A DNA stretch of 64,000 nt from Owenia fusiformis (lineage: Eukaryota; Annelida; Polychaeta; Sabellida; Oweniidae): the NCBI GenBank assembly GCA_903813345.2, contig CAIIXF020000008.1, positions 9,761,278-9,825,277 on the forward strand. The letters run 5' to 3'. The position numbers and the translations under genes are program-made. Numbering within the stretch: position 1 is the stretch's first letter; the number at the start of each line of letters is the position of its first letter. The notes under the pieces were generated by a model. It saw only the letters and a list, made by a program, of their open reading frames with translations. It was not told the DNA's origin and ran no database searches. Of this stretch, positions 1 through 12,500 are shown one piece after another.

Positions 1-553
1 TGCCAAAATTGCTGGCAACATTAGCACTGATGCGGTAATTATATAGCATAGAATAAAGTATAAAATAGATTAATGTTGCATTTACATGTTTTAGTGTTTT
101 ATGCTAAGAAGCAAAATAAATCTTATTTCCCAAAATATTTTCTAGGGGGAAAATTACTCAATCAGAGAATAAGTTTTCTATTTCCATAAATTGAAATATA
201 AAATCACTTTCTGTAAATTATTAGTATTATATTATGATAAATGCTAAATTCTGAATATCCAAATAACAGAACTTGAGTTCAATTAATGGAAATATTCAAT
301 CAAGTGTACATACATGTATGGTTAGAATATGATTAAAATAGTAATATAAAAATTCCATTTTTTAACTTTATGGAGTTTGCCCAGGATGGTCTGTGTATGT
401 TGTCCCAAACTCGCGATGATAGCAGGATAGATGCAGAAATATCCATTTTGCGAGGTTCACTTAATATATTCCTGCAGATTATGTACTTTAAACCTCAGTA
501 GGTATTGGATACATCAAATTTAGTAACCTAATGATAATCTGTTAAACTTTCAG
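1..553 (+). other. Dynein intron (partial), no feature recognised
   Basis: AT-rich sequence before the first visible acceptor (551-553). No coding similarity or repeat was recognised. Confidence 0.6.
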
Positions 554-3500
554 AGGAGGCAAGAATTATTACCTACAGAAGAATCCAGCTCTTTTGACCC
601 ATCTGCTTGGAAAGCTGTTTGTCTTTGCCTTCACCTGGGCCTTTGGAGGCAACTTTAAGGTATTTGAGAAGATTGATATGTCATTTCAATTAACTAATTT
701 ATTTCTTATACTATGACACTGAAAAGGGGGAGTTGAGGTGTGGGCAATTCTTCCAAAATTATGCAGATTTTCACCATTCTGGGCACTGTAAGTGAATTTG
801 GGCCAAAGTGGTCTAATATGAAACCCATGGAAGTCCTTAAAGGGTGACGCATATCGTTTAGCAAATCGAACGCTCGTTTCTGGTGTTGCTCACCGTTTAG
901 TATAAAAGGCCCGATCCCGGAATAATACTCAAGGGTTCACAGGTTCGAGGTCGTTGTGTCAACACCTCTAACTGTTATATAGCATAAGTATATTATAGAT
1001 CGTCACACCGTTATAAAAGGGTGATTTTTATTTTGACAAATCAATTCCACATTTATGGGTGAAGTTCAGGATCTTCTATTTGTGTACAATAAGGAAAAAT
1101 TGGCATCTAAATTTCCCCATAACGTAATAGCACACAGCTTGGCATATGAAATATCCTACAAATGAAACAAAGCAAGACAAACCGGTTTCTAATACAAGGA
1201 TTTATATTGGCTGTTGTACATGTATTCTTTGAACGCAATCACTCTTTGGATAACGTTTTCGAAATCATTATAAACGGATTACTTTATCTCAAAGACAATT
1301 TCAATAAACTGGATTTTACAGAACTCCCCTTATTTCTTAAAAATGGACTGATCCAGTTGATTCGCCTGGAGCCGCCATATTATTTTTATACGGGATGGTA
1401 ATCGGAACCCTTTAAAAAGTTAAACCTCCTTGGCAAAACCTGGCTACGTGTATTATAATATTGTTCTATAAGTTGAATAACATTCTTTGTCTGCTATCAT
1501 GACATCAGCAATTATATGAATACAATTATTTATAATAGAGCAACCTTACAAAGTTCATATTTAATACAATTGTTTCTTTATTGCTGTGACAACAGCACGA
1601 AGATGAGTATGATGAAGATACATCTATACGGCAACGTACCAACAAGGAACCCCAGATGAACATCACCAATGACTTTGACCACCTTGTACATGAGATGTTT
1701 GATATTGAACCTCCACTAGGTAAAATCTCTTAGATTTATATGATATAGATGCACACATGCTTGTTTGTTTTATTGTTTAGATTCACCATTCATGGTAAAA
1801 ATGTCACCCTGTGAAGTACATTTTTTTAGATTTGGGACCTGGTTTTGGTTTGTGAAACCAATAAGGAATTTTTCATTTGAAACAAGTTCCATGTTGTAAC
1901 ATGTTGTTTTTCTTATTCAAAGCTTTACCTGAAACCAATTATTGCATTCTAAATAAGAATTAACATTTTTAGTCTATTTCACTATTTGATAACAATAAAT
2001 ATTTGCAGTTTTTTAATTATTTAATTTTAATGTTGTGTATTATTTTGTTTGATTTAATATATAATTGCTTGCTTTAATAGACTAACAACTTTTATAATGA
2101 TTAAATGTTGTATTCTTTTTTATATAGTAAGAAAGTGTATTTTAATTTTATCATTTTTTTAACTTAATATAATTTTAGCACATTTTACAATTTGTAGTCT
2201 GCTTTTAGTTCACAATTTTCTTCGTAGATTACACATGTAGTTCCTTATAAACCCAGAAATATTATGAAGTTAAAGTTACAACTATTAAGGCACTACAAAT
2301 TAATTATCTGTTTAGCAATATTTAGTTTTCCTTCTAAAAATCGTACTGGTCATCAATTAGTGATATACCAACAAATTTTGAAAAAGTCAGGCATCTATTT
2401 TGTGATTTTAGAACAAAATTAGATAAAAATCCTGGTTGCTGAAAAACACTTTTGCTAAACAGATCATTAACTTGTATGAGCCTTAGCTTGTGTGATTTAA
2501 AAATGTTAACCCTTTAACTTCCACACTAGAAGATGACTTTGATATCGGCAGCAGATTTGATACATTGGTGCGATATATATTTGATGTTAAATCGCCAATT
2601 GGTAAGATCTGTTCAATATAATATTGCATGATATTATACAGCTATTTATGTATTTATATGCATTTGTATGTTTGTTACCTTAATGCCTGTATCTGTCTCT
2701 CCTTAAAGATCTTCTTTTCCATTTTTGTATCTATCATCTTCTATATTTAGTAGATTAACTCTGACAGCTATGTAGATATGTCTGTATGTAATATGGTTAT
2801 GATAGGCCAAGTGGAATGAGAATAATTTGAATGGTTATTAACTTTGACATTAAAAATAAATAAACCCGAAGTAGCCGGGATTGATTCAATATTTAAATGG
2901 TTCAGATAATCTGGATGCTGGTACCTAACATTTTGGTTGAAAAAATTTCAGTTTGGAATAAGTGTACACTTTTCAAGTGTAAACATCTGCTTCAATATTG
3001 TCAGATCCCAAATTCATGCCACTCTGCCTGCCCTCTAGCCAATTTTGATGCAGTAGTGTAAAACTTTTAGTCAGGTCAAATGCTATAGCAAAAATTGCCT
3101 TCATGCAATTGACTTACAATATCTGTAACATGTACAATGGAAAATGTAACATTCACTTCTGAATACTGAATTCTAGAACATATGTGTTTTTCATTTTAAA
3201 AGCTTACAATATCAGCTTTATATAGTCTGTCAGCATTTTGTGCAACTTCTCTTTTCCATTTTTTTTTCATGAATATCTGGAGGAATCCAAAGATGTCAGA
3301 AGTTCATTTTTGTAATTTTGTTTTCTTTAGTATTTAGGTACTTGTCATTGTGAAAACCGCACTCCCTTTGTCTTGATCTTTCCAAAGAGGAAACGACAGA
3401 TAAGAGGGGTCTGGAAAACCAGAATGGGTACTTGTTATTGATTAAAGTTAATGTACATTCTGATGGGTTTGTTATTGTACAAACCTGAAATAAACTAAAC

Positions 3501-6500
3501 ATGGACTTTTTTCAATAAGTTTTGAGCTGCTGGAGTACATGTCATTTGCCTTTAGTTTAGATCATTTTGAATGTTGCTTAACTCTGAAATACAATAAATA
3601 CAGCTTAGTAATAGTTTGCAATCTCTTTTGGTCTACTTTTGGCATTTAATGTTTTGGTAAAATAATAAGCATAAATGAAATTGCCTGTTTTAAATAGAAA
3701 ACTATAAAATGATGGTGGTTGGTTTACAATATGTTTGGTGGTGGCTACATGTGTTTATACTTTCGTACTTACTTTAATTATATATATACAGGGTGGGCCA
3801 AAAAAAACCACCCCCCTAGCCATTACTCCTGATAAATATTTATTTTTTAACATGTACACCAACAATGATATATCATTTTAAAGATAATTTAATTTGCAAC
3901 AAAATGATATATAATAGCACTATTTTCAACCACCCCATATCGAAATATAACCAATTATGTGACATAGGGGTCAAAAAACACCTTTTCAATTTTCATCAAT
4001 TTTGCGAACAAAAGCCTATTTCTACCAAATTTTACTGGTCAGTTAAAAATTGCAACATTGTCATGAGTCTTTCATAATTGTATATTATATATTGTTTTCA
4101 TTCAGTTTTTGAACCATGCATGCTCAATAAACATGTGTATGCTTATAAAACAAATTAATTTCTTCTTCAGTCTGTTCAAATATGGCCCAATAGACCCACC
4201 CCCCGGACCCATCCTCTGATCAGATTATTCGCTTAAGACGCGGAAGCCATTGGTTGATGGCATAATTGATGGATGTATGCGGAAGTACCATTCAACTACT
4301 AGTTATTCTTTCTTTTAGTTCCTCTACATCCCTGATAGGCATCTTTAAATACCAACTGTTCTAGATACCCCCAGGTGTGGTAATCAACATTATTGGCATC
4401 TGGACTGCCAGTAAGCCATTTGTCCGGGCTAGAGATGGTTTCATTTTGAGTCTCCAAAAACTCCAGGGTAGCATTGAACCTGTGTGATGAAGCACTTTCC
4501 TATCAGAAATTAAATTTCTATCACATGTTTTTTATATCCTTGAGGAGTCCTTTTTAACACCTCATGTCATTAACATTCAGAGTATATTTTTGCTCCTGGT
4601 TCAACAAAAACAGGGACTATACGGTCTTTCCTTTTTGGGAAACATCGAGTGGACACCACTACCCTTTCAGAAAAATGTCATCTCGATTTGAGTAGCCTTT
4701 TATCGCAAATGTCCCTATTCTTGCTTACTGATATATAGAGTCTATCCTGTTGATTACATGTATAGTACTTGGGGCATTTAGAACAGTTGGTCTATGAAGA
4801 TCACTAGCCTATCAGGGATGTAGACAAACTGAAAGAATGAATAATTACGAGTTCGATGGTACTTCCACAGGGATCCATCAATTATACGAATGGCTTTCGG
4901 TTCTTTAGCGAATAATCCAATCAGAGGATTGGTCCGGGGGGTGGGTCTATTGAGCCATATTTGGACAGATTTAAGAAGAAATTAATTTGTTTTATAAGCA
5001 TACACATGTTTATTGAGCATGAATGGTTCAAAACCTGAATGAAAACAATATATAATAGCCAATAATGAAAGACTGATGACAATGTTGCAATTTTTAACTG
5101 AACAGTAAAGGATGAGTCTGGGAATGAGTCTGGGTATCGACTTAGAAAATATTGAAAATTGTAATGTCTGAAAAAGCAACTCAATCACACATATTATTAA
5201 ACTTCAATATCTTATCCTTCTTCTGAGAGTACAAAAATATCAATTTGTATCACAATTAATGAAGAATATTGGCATCAAAGACAGTGCATATCACTTTGTC
5301 AGAATTGAAAAAAAAATCAATGGCAAATATTAAATGAATTATTTATACAAAAGGTTTGAAACATATCCTCCAAAACATTGCTTACTTTCTTTGTATAGAC
5401 ATTGAATGGCATTTCTGGATAAGTGAATTGGTGTTTATCTGGGTAATCAAGGGATTATAGTCACTCAAAGTTACTGAGCATCCAGTTTTGAGACTTCAAT
5501 TGTGTTGGTGAGGTTACACATATTTCAGTCAAATTCATGCTGAGCACAACATTCCGGTTTCAATTTTATAATCTCTATACATGACCCTGGTGATGAAGAG
5601 TCAGAATCAGTCAAAAAACCTAAACCGTAAAACTGTGCTCATTGTGAAAACTAAAAGTGAAGCAACTTTTTTTCTGATATTTCTTACATCAAATGGCAGC
5701 CATCTTGTTTTTCCCCCTTCAAATTAAACTGGCGGGAAATTCAAAAAATTGAAAAAAAATTTAATCCTTAAATATATTTCAAAAATATGATTTTCTTTTA
5801 AATTCTTCATGGGTCTTAGTTATTTCTTCTTTCCAAGTCATATATGTTGCCATTGATGTTTTTTTTCTATGATAATGACTATTTTCTTTTTGTTAAGATA
5901 CTTATTCTGACTCTCAGCAGGGGGTTAATTATGCATCAAAACTAGTGAAAAAGTAAATATACTTATCAAATATAACTAGGACAGTAATAAAAAACATATT
6001 TAACATACATTTGACTGAGGGACCAAAAGGGCATATACCCGGACACATCCTTTTGGGAGAAATAGGCTATTATTCGCAAAATCAATGAAAATTGAAAAGG
6101 TGTTTTTTCACCCCCATGTCACATAAATGGTTATATCTCGAGCCAGGGTTGTTGAAAATTGTTCTATTAAATATCATTTTGTTGCAAATTAAATTATCCT
6201 TAAAATGATATATCATTGTTGGTGTACATGTTAGAAAATAAATATTTATCAGGAGTAACGGCTAGGGGGGTGGGTTTTTTTGGCCCACCCTGTATATAAG
6301 GTTGAATCAAGGATGTATGGCTGGTTGTAAAATAATTAAATACTTATTTCTATTGCATGACAATTAAAAATACACGCGCAATTTACAAAGTAAGGAATCA
6401 TTGAGACTTAGATACACATACAATGAAACAATATAAAAATCAATATAACATATTTTGCAGACAATAAAATAGTTAAGTATTTTGTCTTTGATCATGATTT

Positions 6501-9500
6501 TAAGTTAAACATTGTTGAGCTGTAGTCACTACTGGGGCAATCTGTTTATCAGTTAATTTATATATTGATATGTTTTATTTTATATTCTCATCTTTCAATT
6601 CAATTTCTACAATGTTTTGTTATGTTTGAGTTATGACCAGACACACAGGGGAAATGTAATAAGAGAATATAAGAAAAGACTAATACTCAAGTATGTTTGT
6701 CCGCAGAAAACCAGTCATCGAAATCCTCATATAGGCCTACCTGAAAAATATTATACAAAAACAGGACAAACTCACTACATATTTTTAACTTCAATATTTA
6801 ATTACAGGTGTGCGCTTACCTGCCAGCAGCCGAACCATCTACAGCTTCTTTGTTGACATGGACTCTGGAAACTTCATAGCTTGGGACAACTTGGTCCCTA
6901 CTACACAGTCCCTTATAGATAAGGGGGCCACCATCACCATTGGAGATGCCATGGGGGTTAGTTCTGGGGGCCCCCAAAAGAGGTCAGCATCAGCTGATGC
7001 TGATATAGTTGCAACAGTGGATAATGTGAGGTATTCGTTCATAATGGGGCTGTTGGCACTGAACAAGAATCCTGTACTGTTGACAGGTAAGAAACAAAGG
7101 TTATTTGAATTACAGAATATCAAATGATGTGATTTAGTACCAATGTTAAGAAAATTCTAGCTAAGTTTCACCTTTATATATAATGTGTTTTGCTCTGTAT
7201 GATTTGAATATTACTAAGATGCTTATCCCAAAATAGATCAATAACTAGTTAGCAAATCTAAACTTTTATTGAAGTTTCCTCAGATAAAGTGGATGTTCAT
7301 TAGACCTCAGATAATGAATGTGTTTTCTTCATATAGGTGACTCTGGTGTTGGTAAATCATCTATTATCACAAGTCTACTGAGTAAGCTTTGCAAAGAGAA
7401 TGGGACATCCCTGAAACAGGGAACAATACTAGGCAATGTGCTGAACTACATGGACAAGAACAAGGCCATCATGGAGAATATCAGCTCCCTTGCTAAGTTT
7501 GCACAGGCTGATGATGACGGTAGGTTGATACCTTTTCCTCAATAGTGAACCGATTTCTCAGAATCTAGTTCAAAATGTGTACATTTTTGAATTTAGATAG
7601 ACGAGAATAAGGGCAGCTACTTTCATATTATTTAAGTTCAGCCATAGTTTCAGTGAAACTTCAATTTTTTTATCATAGATGAAACTGGTACAATTGCTTG
7701 ATTTTGCACTCCAAGTAAGTTTCAATTTTCTTGTCAAATGGTGAAAACCGACTATAACACACCATATGTATATATCTTTTAATTTATTACAGATGCTAGT
7801 AATATTGACTTGTTGATGGGTGCTGCAAAGACAAAGCACCAGACAGGCATTGTGAGCACAATGTTACAGTTCAGTGCACAGACAGCTGCCATCAGACTTC
7901 AACTACAACTGACCCTTAAACTCATCAAGAAGGGGAAAGATGTCCTGGGTGCACCCAAGGGCAAAAAGGTATATATGATACAGTATAGATGATTTGTTTG
8001 TTCATTGAAGGAAATGATTTCAAAAACTTTATTTTGGTTTACAAAACTATATTAAAACATAAACAGTTTTCAAAGTGTTCATATTGGCAGCTGTTCTGAC
8101 AATATTGGACCCGATCAGTCATAGAAAATGGGTTAAAAAGTGTTCACATATCAGGGTTTCTATTTTAGAGACATGTTTGTGCCAACTAACAGATAAAATA
8201 TTTTGAATTTATATTTTAGGTGCTGATATTTCTGGATGACATGAACATGCCAGCACCAGAGCAGTATGGGGCACAACCTCCCTTGGAGCTCCTGCGCCAG
8301 TTCCTTGACCTTGGTGGATTCTATGACACAACAAAACTCTCCTGGAAGGAGGTACTTGATGTGACTCCCATAGCTGCATGTGGTCCCCCTGGTGGTGGAC
8401 GCAATGTTCTCAGTCCTCGATTGTTGAAGCATTTCTGGTAAGTTTCTTTCTAAAAAGAGTCTTATACCTTATCTGTGTTCAGAAAAGCATGTATATGCTC
8501 ATCATTTACATTTCATATGAAGAGATTTAGTTAAATTCTCTGTTGAGAATTCTGAATATTTATCTACAATATTAGCTCTATTATATTTCAGCTTGAAAAT
8601 AATTGCTGGTCTATAAGCCCATTTTATGTAGTTTTGATATTTGTGTTCTGCTTTTCCAGCATATTGTCCTTACCCCAACCATCAACAAGATCTCTACAGC
8701 ATATATATCAGGTCCAGTTAGGAAGATACTTTGCTGATGGAGACTTTATGCCAGATGTAAAAGAGGCACTGTTTAGTGTTGTGTCAGCCAGTATTGCCAT
8801 CTATTACCGCATGTGTAACGCCATGAGACCAACCCCAGCAAAATCACATTATACATTCAATATAAGAGACTGTTCAAAGGTAAAGATACTTAAAGCTTAT
8901 TAGTAAAAAGCACTTCCATGGTAACAATATTCAACAATACTCAGTTTAGGAATTGGTGAATCTACAAATATATTCTATATTCATTCAGAACTCAATCAGT
9001 CTGCCTAATGTGTAAATTGTACTTTGATACTCCTAAAGATATTGACATTCCACAATCTTTTCAAAACTTAAGTACTAGTGTGGTTCACACAAATTCTTTA
9101 TATATTTTCCAGATTGATATACGTATAGATTTTACTCTCCCTTTATCACTCTTCCTCTGTTGATTGCAGGTAATCCAAGGCATGCTGCAGGCACATGAGG
9201 AGGTGATTGTAGGCAGGGAGACTGTAGCACAGTTGTATTGTCACGAGGCAACCAGAGTCTTCCATGATAGACTCGTCAGTGCTGAGGACAGACGAATATT
9301 TTACCAGTTTCTCTCAGATGTTTCTCATGATTATTTCAAAGTAGGTTCAATTATTATTTTATGTATGCTACTTTTTATGCCTCAGCAATTATGTTTCTGT
9401 GTCATCTTCATCTGTATATATGCTCCTTTAACAGTGGACCTTTTTATTACTGGATTTGTACCTGCATTTTCTAATAACGTGTGTCTTGGAGTTACTTACA

Positions 9501-12500
9501 GCTCTTACGCTTCATATTTTTAAGCCTATAGTGCTATATTTATTAAGTGGCAATTTATTTTACGATGTTATTGACTGCTGTTTAAATAATACATTTAAAA
9601 ATTATACGGTATGTGTTAATCAAACAAAGTGTTTAAAGGTATAAAAATATAGAAATTTTGAAGGATATCTCTTAAATGCATTCATGGTATTCAAAGTGTC
9701 AATCAAGTTAAAATATCAAAGCTGTTTTTTTTCAAAATTTTATAATTGTACATGTTAATTGCATAATTGAATATTCTAGAGTCGTATAGGAGAGGTAGGT
9801 GGCTACTAATAAACCTGTTATGTTCAACTTCACTAATAATTGTGAGGCAACATCTCATATATTTTGAATTAAATTCAACATTTATTTTTCTTGTTTAGAA
9901 GGTGGGTGGTAAGAGGATTATTAAAGGGGAAACAAAGGATATAGACATGTTCACTTTTGATATTTTTTCATAAAAGGGAATTTTGAAATTTTTGCTTCTT
10001 AAAATTACAATTAAAAAATTACAATTGCTTTCATGATTTCATTACATAAGTGAAATCTTGTTTTCATGTTTTAATTCTTGTTCTCATGTTTTAAATCTTT
10101 GATTTTAAAGACACATTGGGTGGCTCCAACATTTTATAATCTTTATCCTTTGGTGCCACTTTAAGCAAGAAGTGTGAAAATCACATTTTGAGTTAGACAG
10201 TCTATGAATATGTAGAGAATTTAGTACATTAGCAGTTTCACACAGTGATTGTTTGAAGATATCGCTGAAATATTTGTAGCTTATTGCTTTCTAAAATGAC
10301 CAACATTGCAAGATGGTTTCTCCATTATTCTATCATCACAACTAACTGGCAATATTATACCATATAAGATAATGGCTGTTGAAAATTTTTGTGCGTTATA
10401 TTTATATGAATAGTTGAATTGTTGAATACTAGTTACATGTAGTATATTGTTTTGTATTTGCCAGTCAGTCCATATTTCGTATGAGTTGTTTCAGATTTCA
10501 TATGCAATTGCAATAAAGGTAGTTAATTATACACCCATCAACTTGAAAATTAATCATAAATAAAGTGTATTTTAAAATGTCTCAGTGCTCTTTACGTTTA
10601 TATTTTTCTTAATCAAACAAAATGTTTTCCAAAAGTATGATATCACATGATTTCTATGGCTTTAAGCTGAACCAATTCATTGCTCCTATCATGGGCCTCA
10701 TATTACCTATACACAACTGCCTTAACTACAACTACATGACTACCTACGTGCAAACTCTGATGTGAACAGTGCAGCTTATAGTATATAATGCAATATGTAA
10801 TATGCAATATGAAAATGTTCAGAATTTCACTGCCAAAAACCATTGACTTCCTCAGGTAGGCTAGTGAGAAATATGTTTTTCAGTGAGATTGTGAACAACT
10901 TCAACTTTTTTGGATTTTATATGTGTTCTGCACATGTAGGTTTTGTAAAGCACATACACATTCTTTTGAATAGGTTATTAAAAGTATTTATTGTAGTTAG
11001 CATATATCTGATTCAATCAGAATCAATTTTTTATGTCTGCATTAGAGGCAAACATGAGATAATTGAATGTCTAAGATACAAAATCTGCCTAACATGATAG
11101 ATATCATTTAAGGGCACATTTTTTATTACATAGGATCTGTCATTGTATATCATATACTAATAGAGGTTGACGAAGAGTAGAGAAAGGGTCGTAGCTATTG
11201 AATACACATGTATAGTCTAGACATGTATTCAATAGAAACCCACACAGATCCAAAATACCACATGTTCCTACTGTATCAAGAATTATGATCTGGAAAAATT
11301 CTAAATTTAGCTCCATCCACAAATTGATCAGAACATAAAGATTACTAGATATAGTTTTAACTTTTTTGATGTTTGAACTGGAGTGATAAAATTTAAACCA
11401 TTTTGAAGTCATAAGTCTCCCTCTTATTTCAACATCATTTATAGATAAATGGTAAAAGAGGTCTTTAAACATTTTTAAATTGTGCTACACCTACTAGGAA
11501 TGAAATATTGGCATGAAACATTGTAGGTGAAGTGGACCCCTGAGCAAATGATGGAGGACCGTGTTATATTTGGTGACTTTATTGATATGGCTGAGGCAGA
11601 GGAGGATAGGATCTATAAACCCATAGGAGACATGGACAAACTGGCTACCATATTGGAGGAGTACCAGATCAGAAAAGATATGACTGGCTCGCAGGTGGGT
11701 TATCATTCTATTTGCCTCATTCACTGATATAATCTTCAAATTCAAATCAGGCATGAGGCACGGTGCTTGTGGTAAGATAATTGAATACTGGAAACTTTTT
11801 GTTACTTTATGCAAAATAAATATTATTTATACACAGTATTATTTCTATATTTTCAGTCATCAAGGGTGGTTTACTTCAGAGATGCTGTGGACCACATTAC
11901 TAGGGCAGCTAGGGTGTTTAGGCAACCTGGAGGTCACATGTTATTGGTATGCTTGTACTATCTATGCTCTGACTCCCTACTCTGAGCTACTGATAATACA
12001 GTAGTAATATAGTATACAAAGTAGTGATATAATGTAAGGGCATAATATCATTGGGATATATTAATGAAATTTTTGGAAAGACAAAATCACACACTGACCA
12101 GCCATGATTTGACTAGGATCTGAGGTATGTTATTCTCAGCCAGGATATACCTAAAATTCTTATGACATGACAAGCCCTGTCCCTAACTCAAAATCATTTT
12201 TAGGTTGGTCTTGATGGAACTGGCAAGAGAACAGCTGTGCAGCTAGCATGTACAATAGCTGACTGTGAATTGTTCAAGCTGACCCTATCCAGAGGCTACA
12301 ACATGCAAGACTTCCATGATGACCTCAAGAGCATTTACAGACTGGCAGGGGTTAAGGGATTAAACACAGTGTTCTTGCTCAATGATGGGGATATTGTACA
12401 GGTATCATGAATCATGAATTCTGGTTTTTACATAGGTTAATTCCCGATCAGAGTCCATATTAAATGAGCTTGGATGTTACTTCCTTTCCTTGTTAAATAA

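Larger units (their letters stand above)
554..7086 (+). other. DNAH14: Dynein exons 1-3: end of AAA2 and AAA2-AAA3 connection
   Basis: Exon 1 is 554-659, exon 2 is 1596-1719 and exon 3 is 6808-7086. Exon 1 carries the conserved dynein segment [18 protein letters not shown]. Exon 2 contains the helix [11 protein letters not shown]. Exon 3 ends in PVLLTG, the first half of the AAA3 P-loop, which is split by the intron. Exon 1 starts with the third base of a codon, so at least one exon lies upstream. The intron between exons 2 and 3 is 5.1 kb and contains an extra exon candidate (2530-2601) and a 2.5-kb transposon. Confidence 0.85.

Noticed and set aside
1162-1401. 79-codon open frame
   Set aside because: Lies in the TTAA-flanked insertion; no transposase or other motif seen.
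11140-11472. 110-codon minus-strand open frame in dynein intron 8
   Set aside because: No recognisable motif, no splice or promoter evidence, AT-rich composition like the intron around it.
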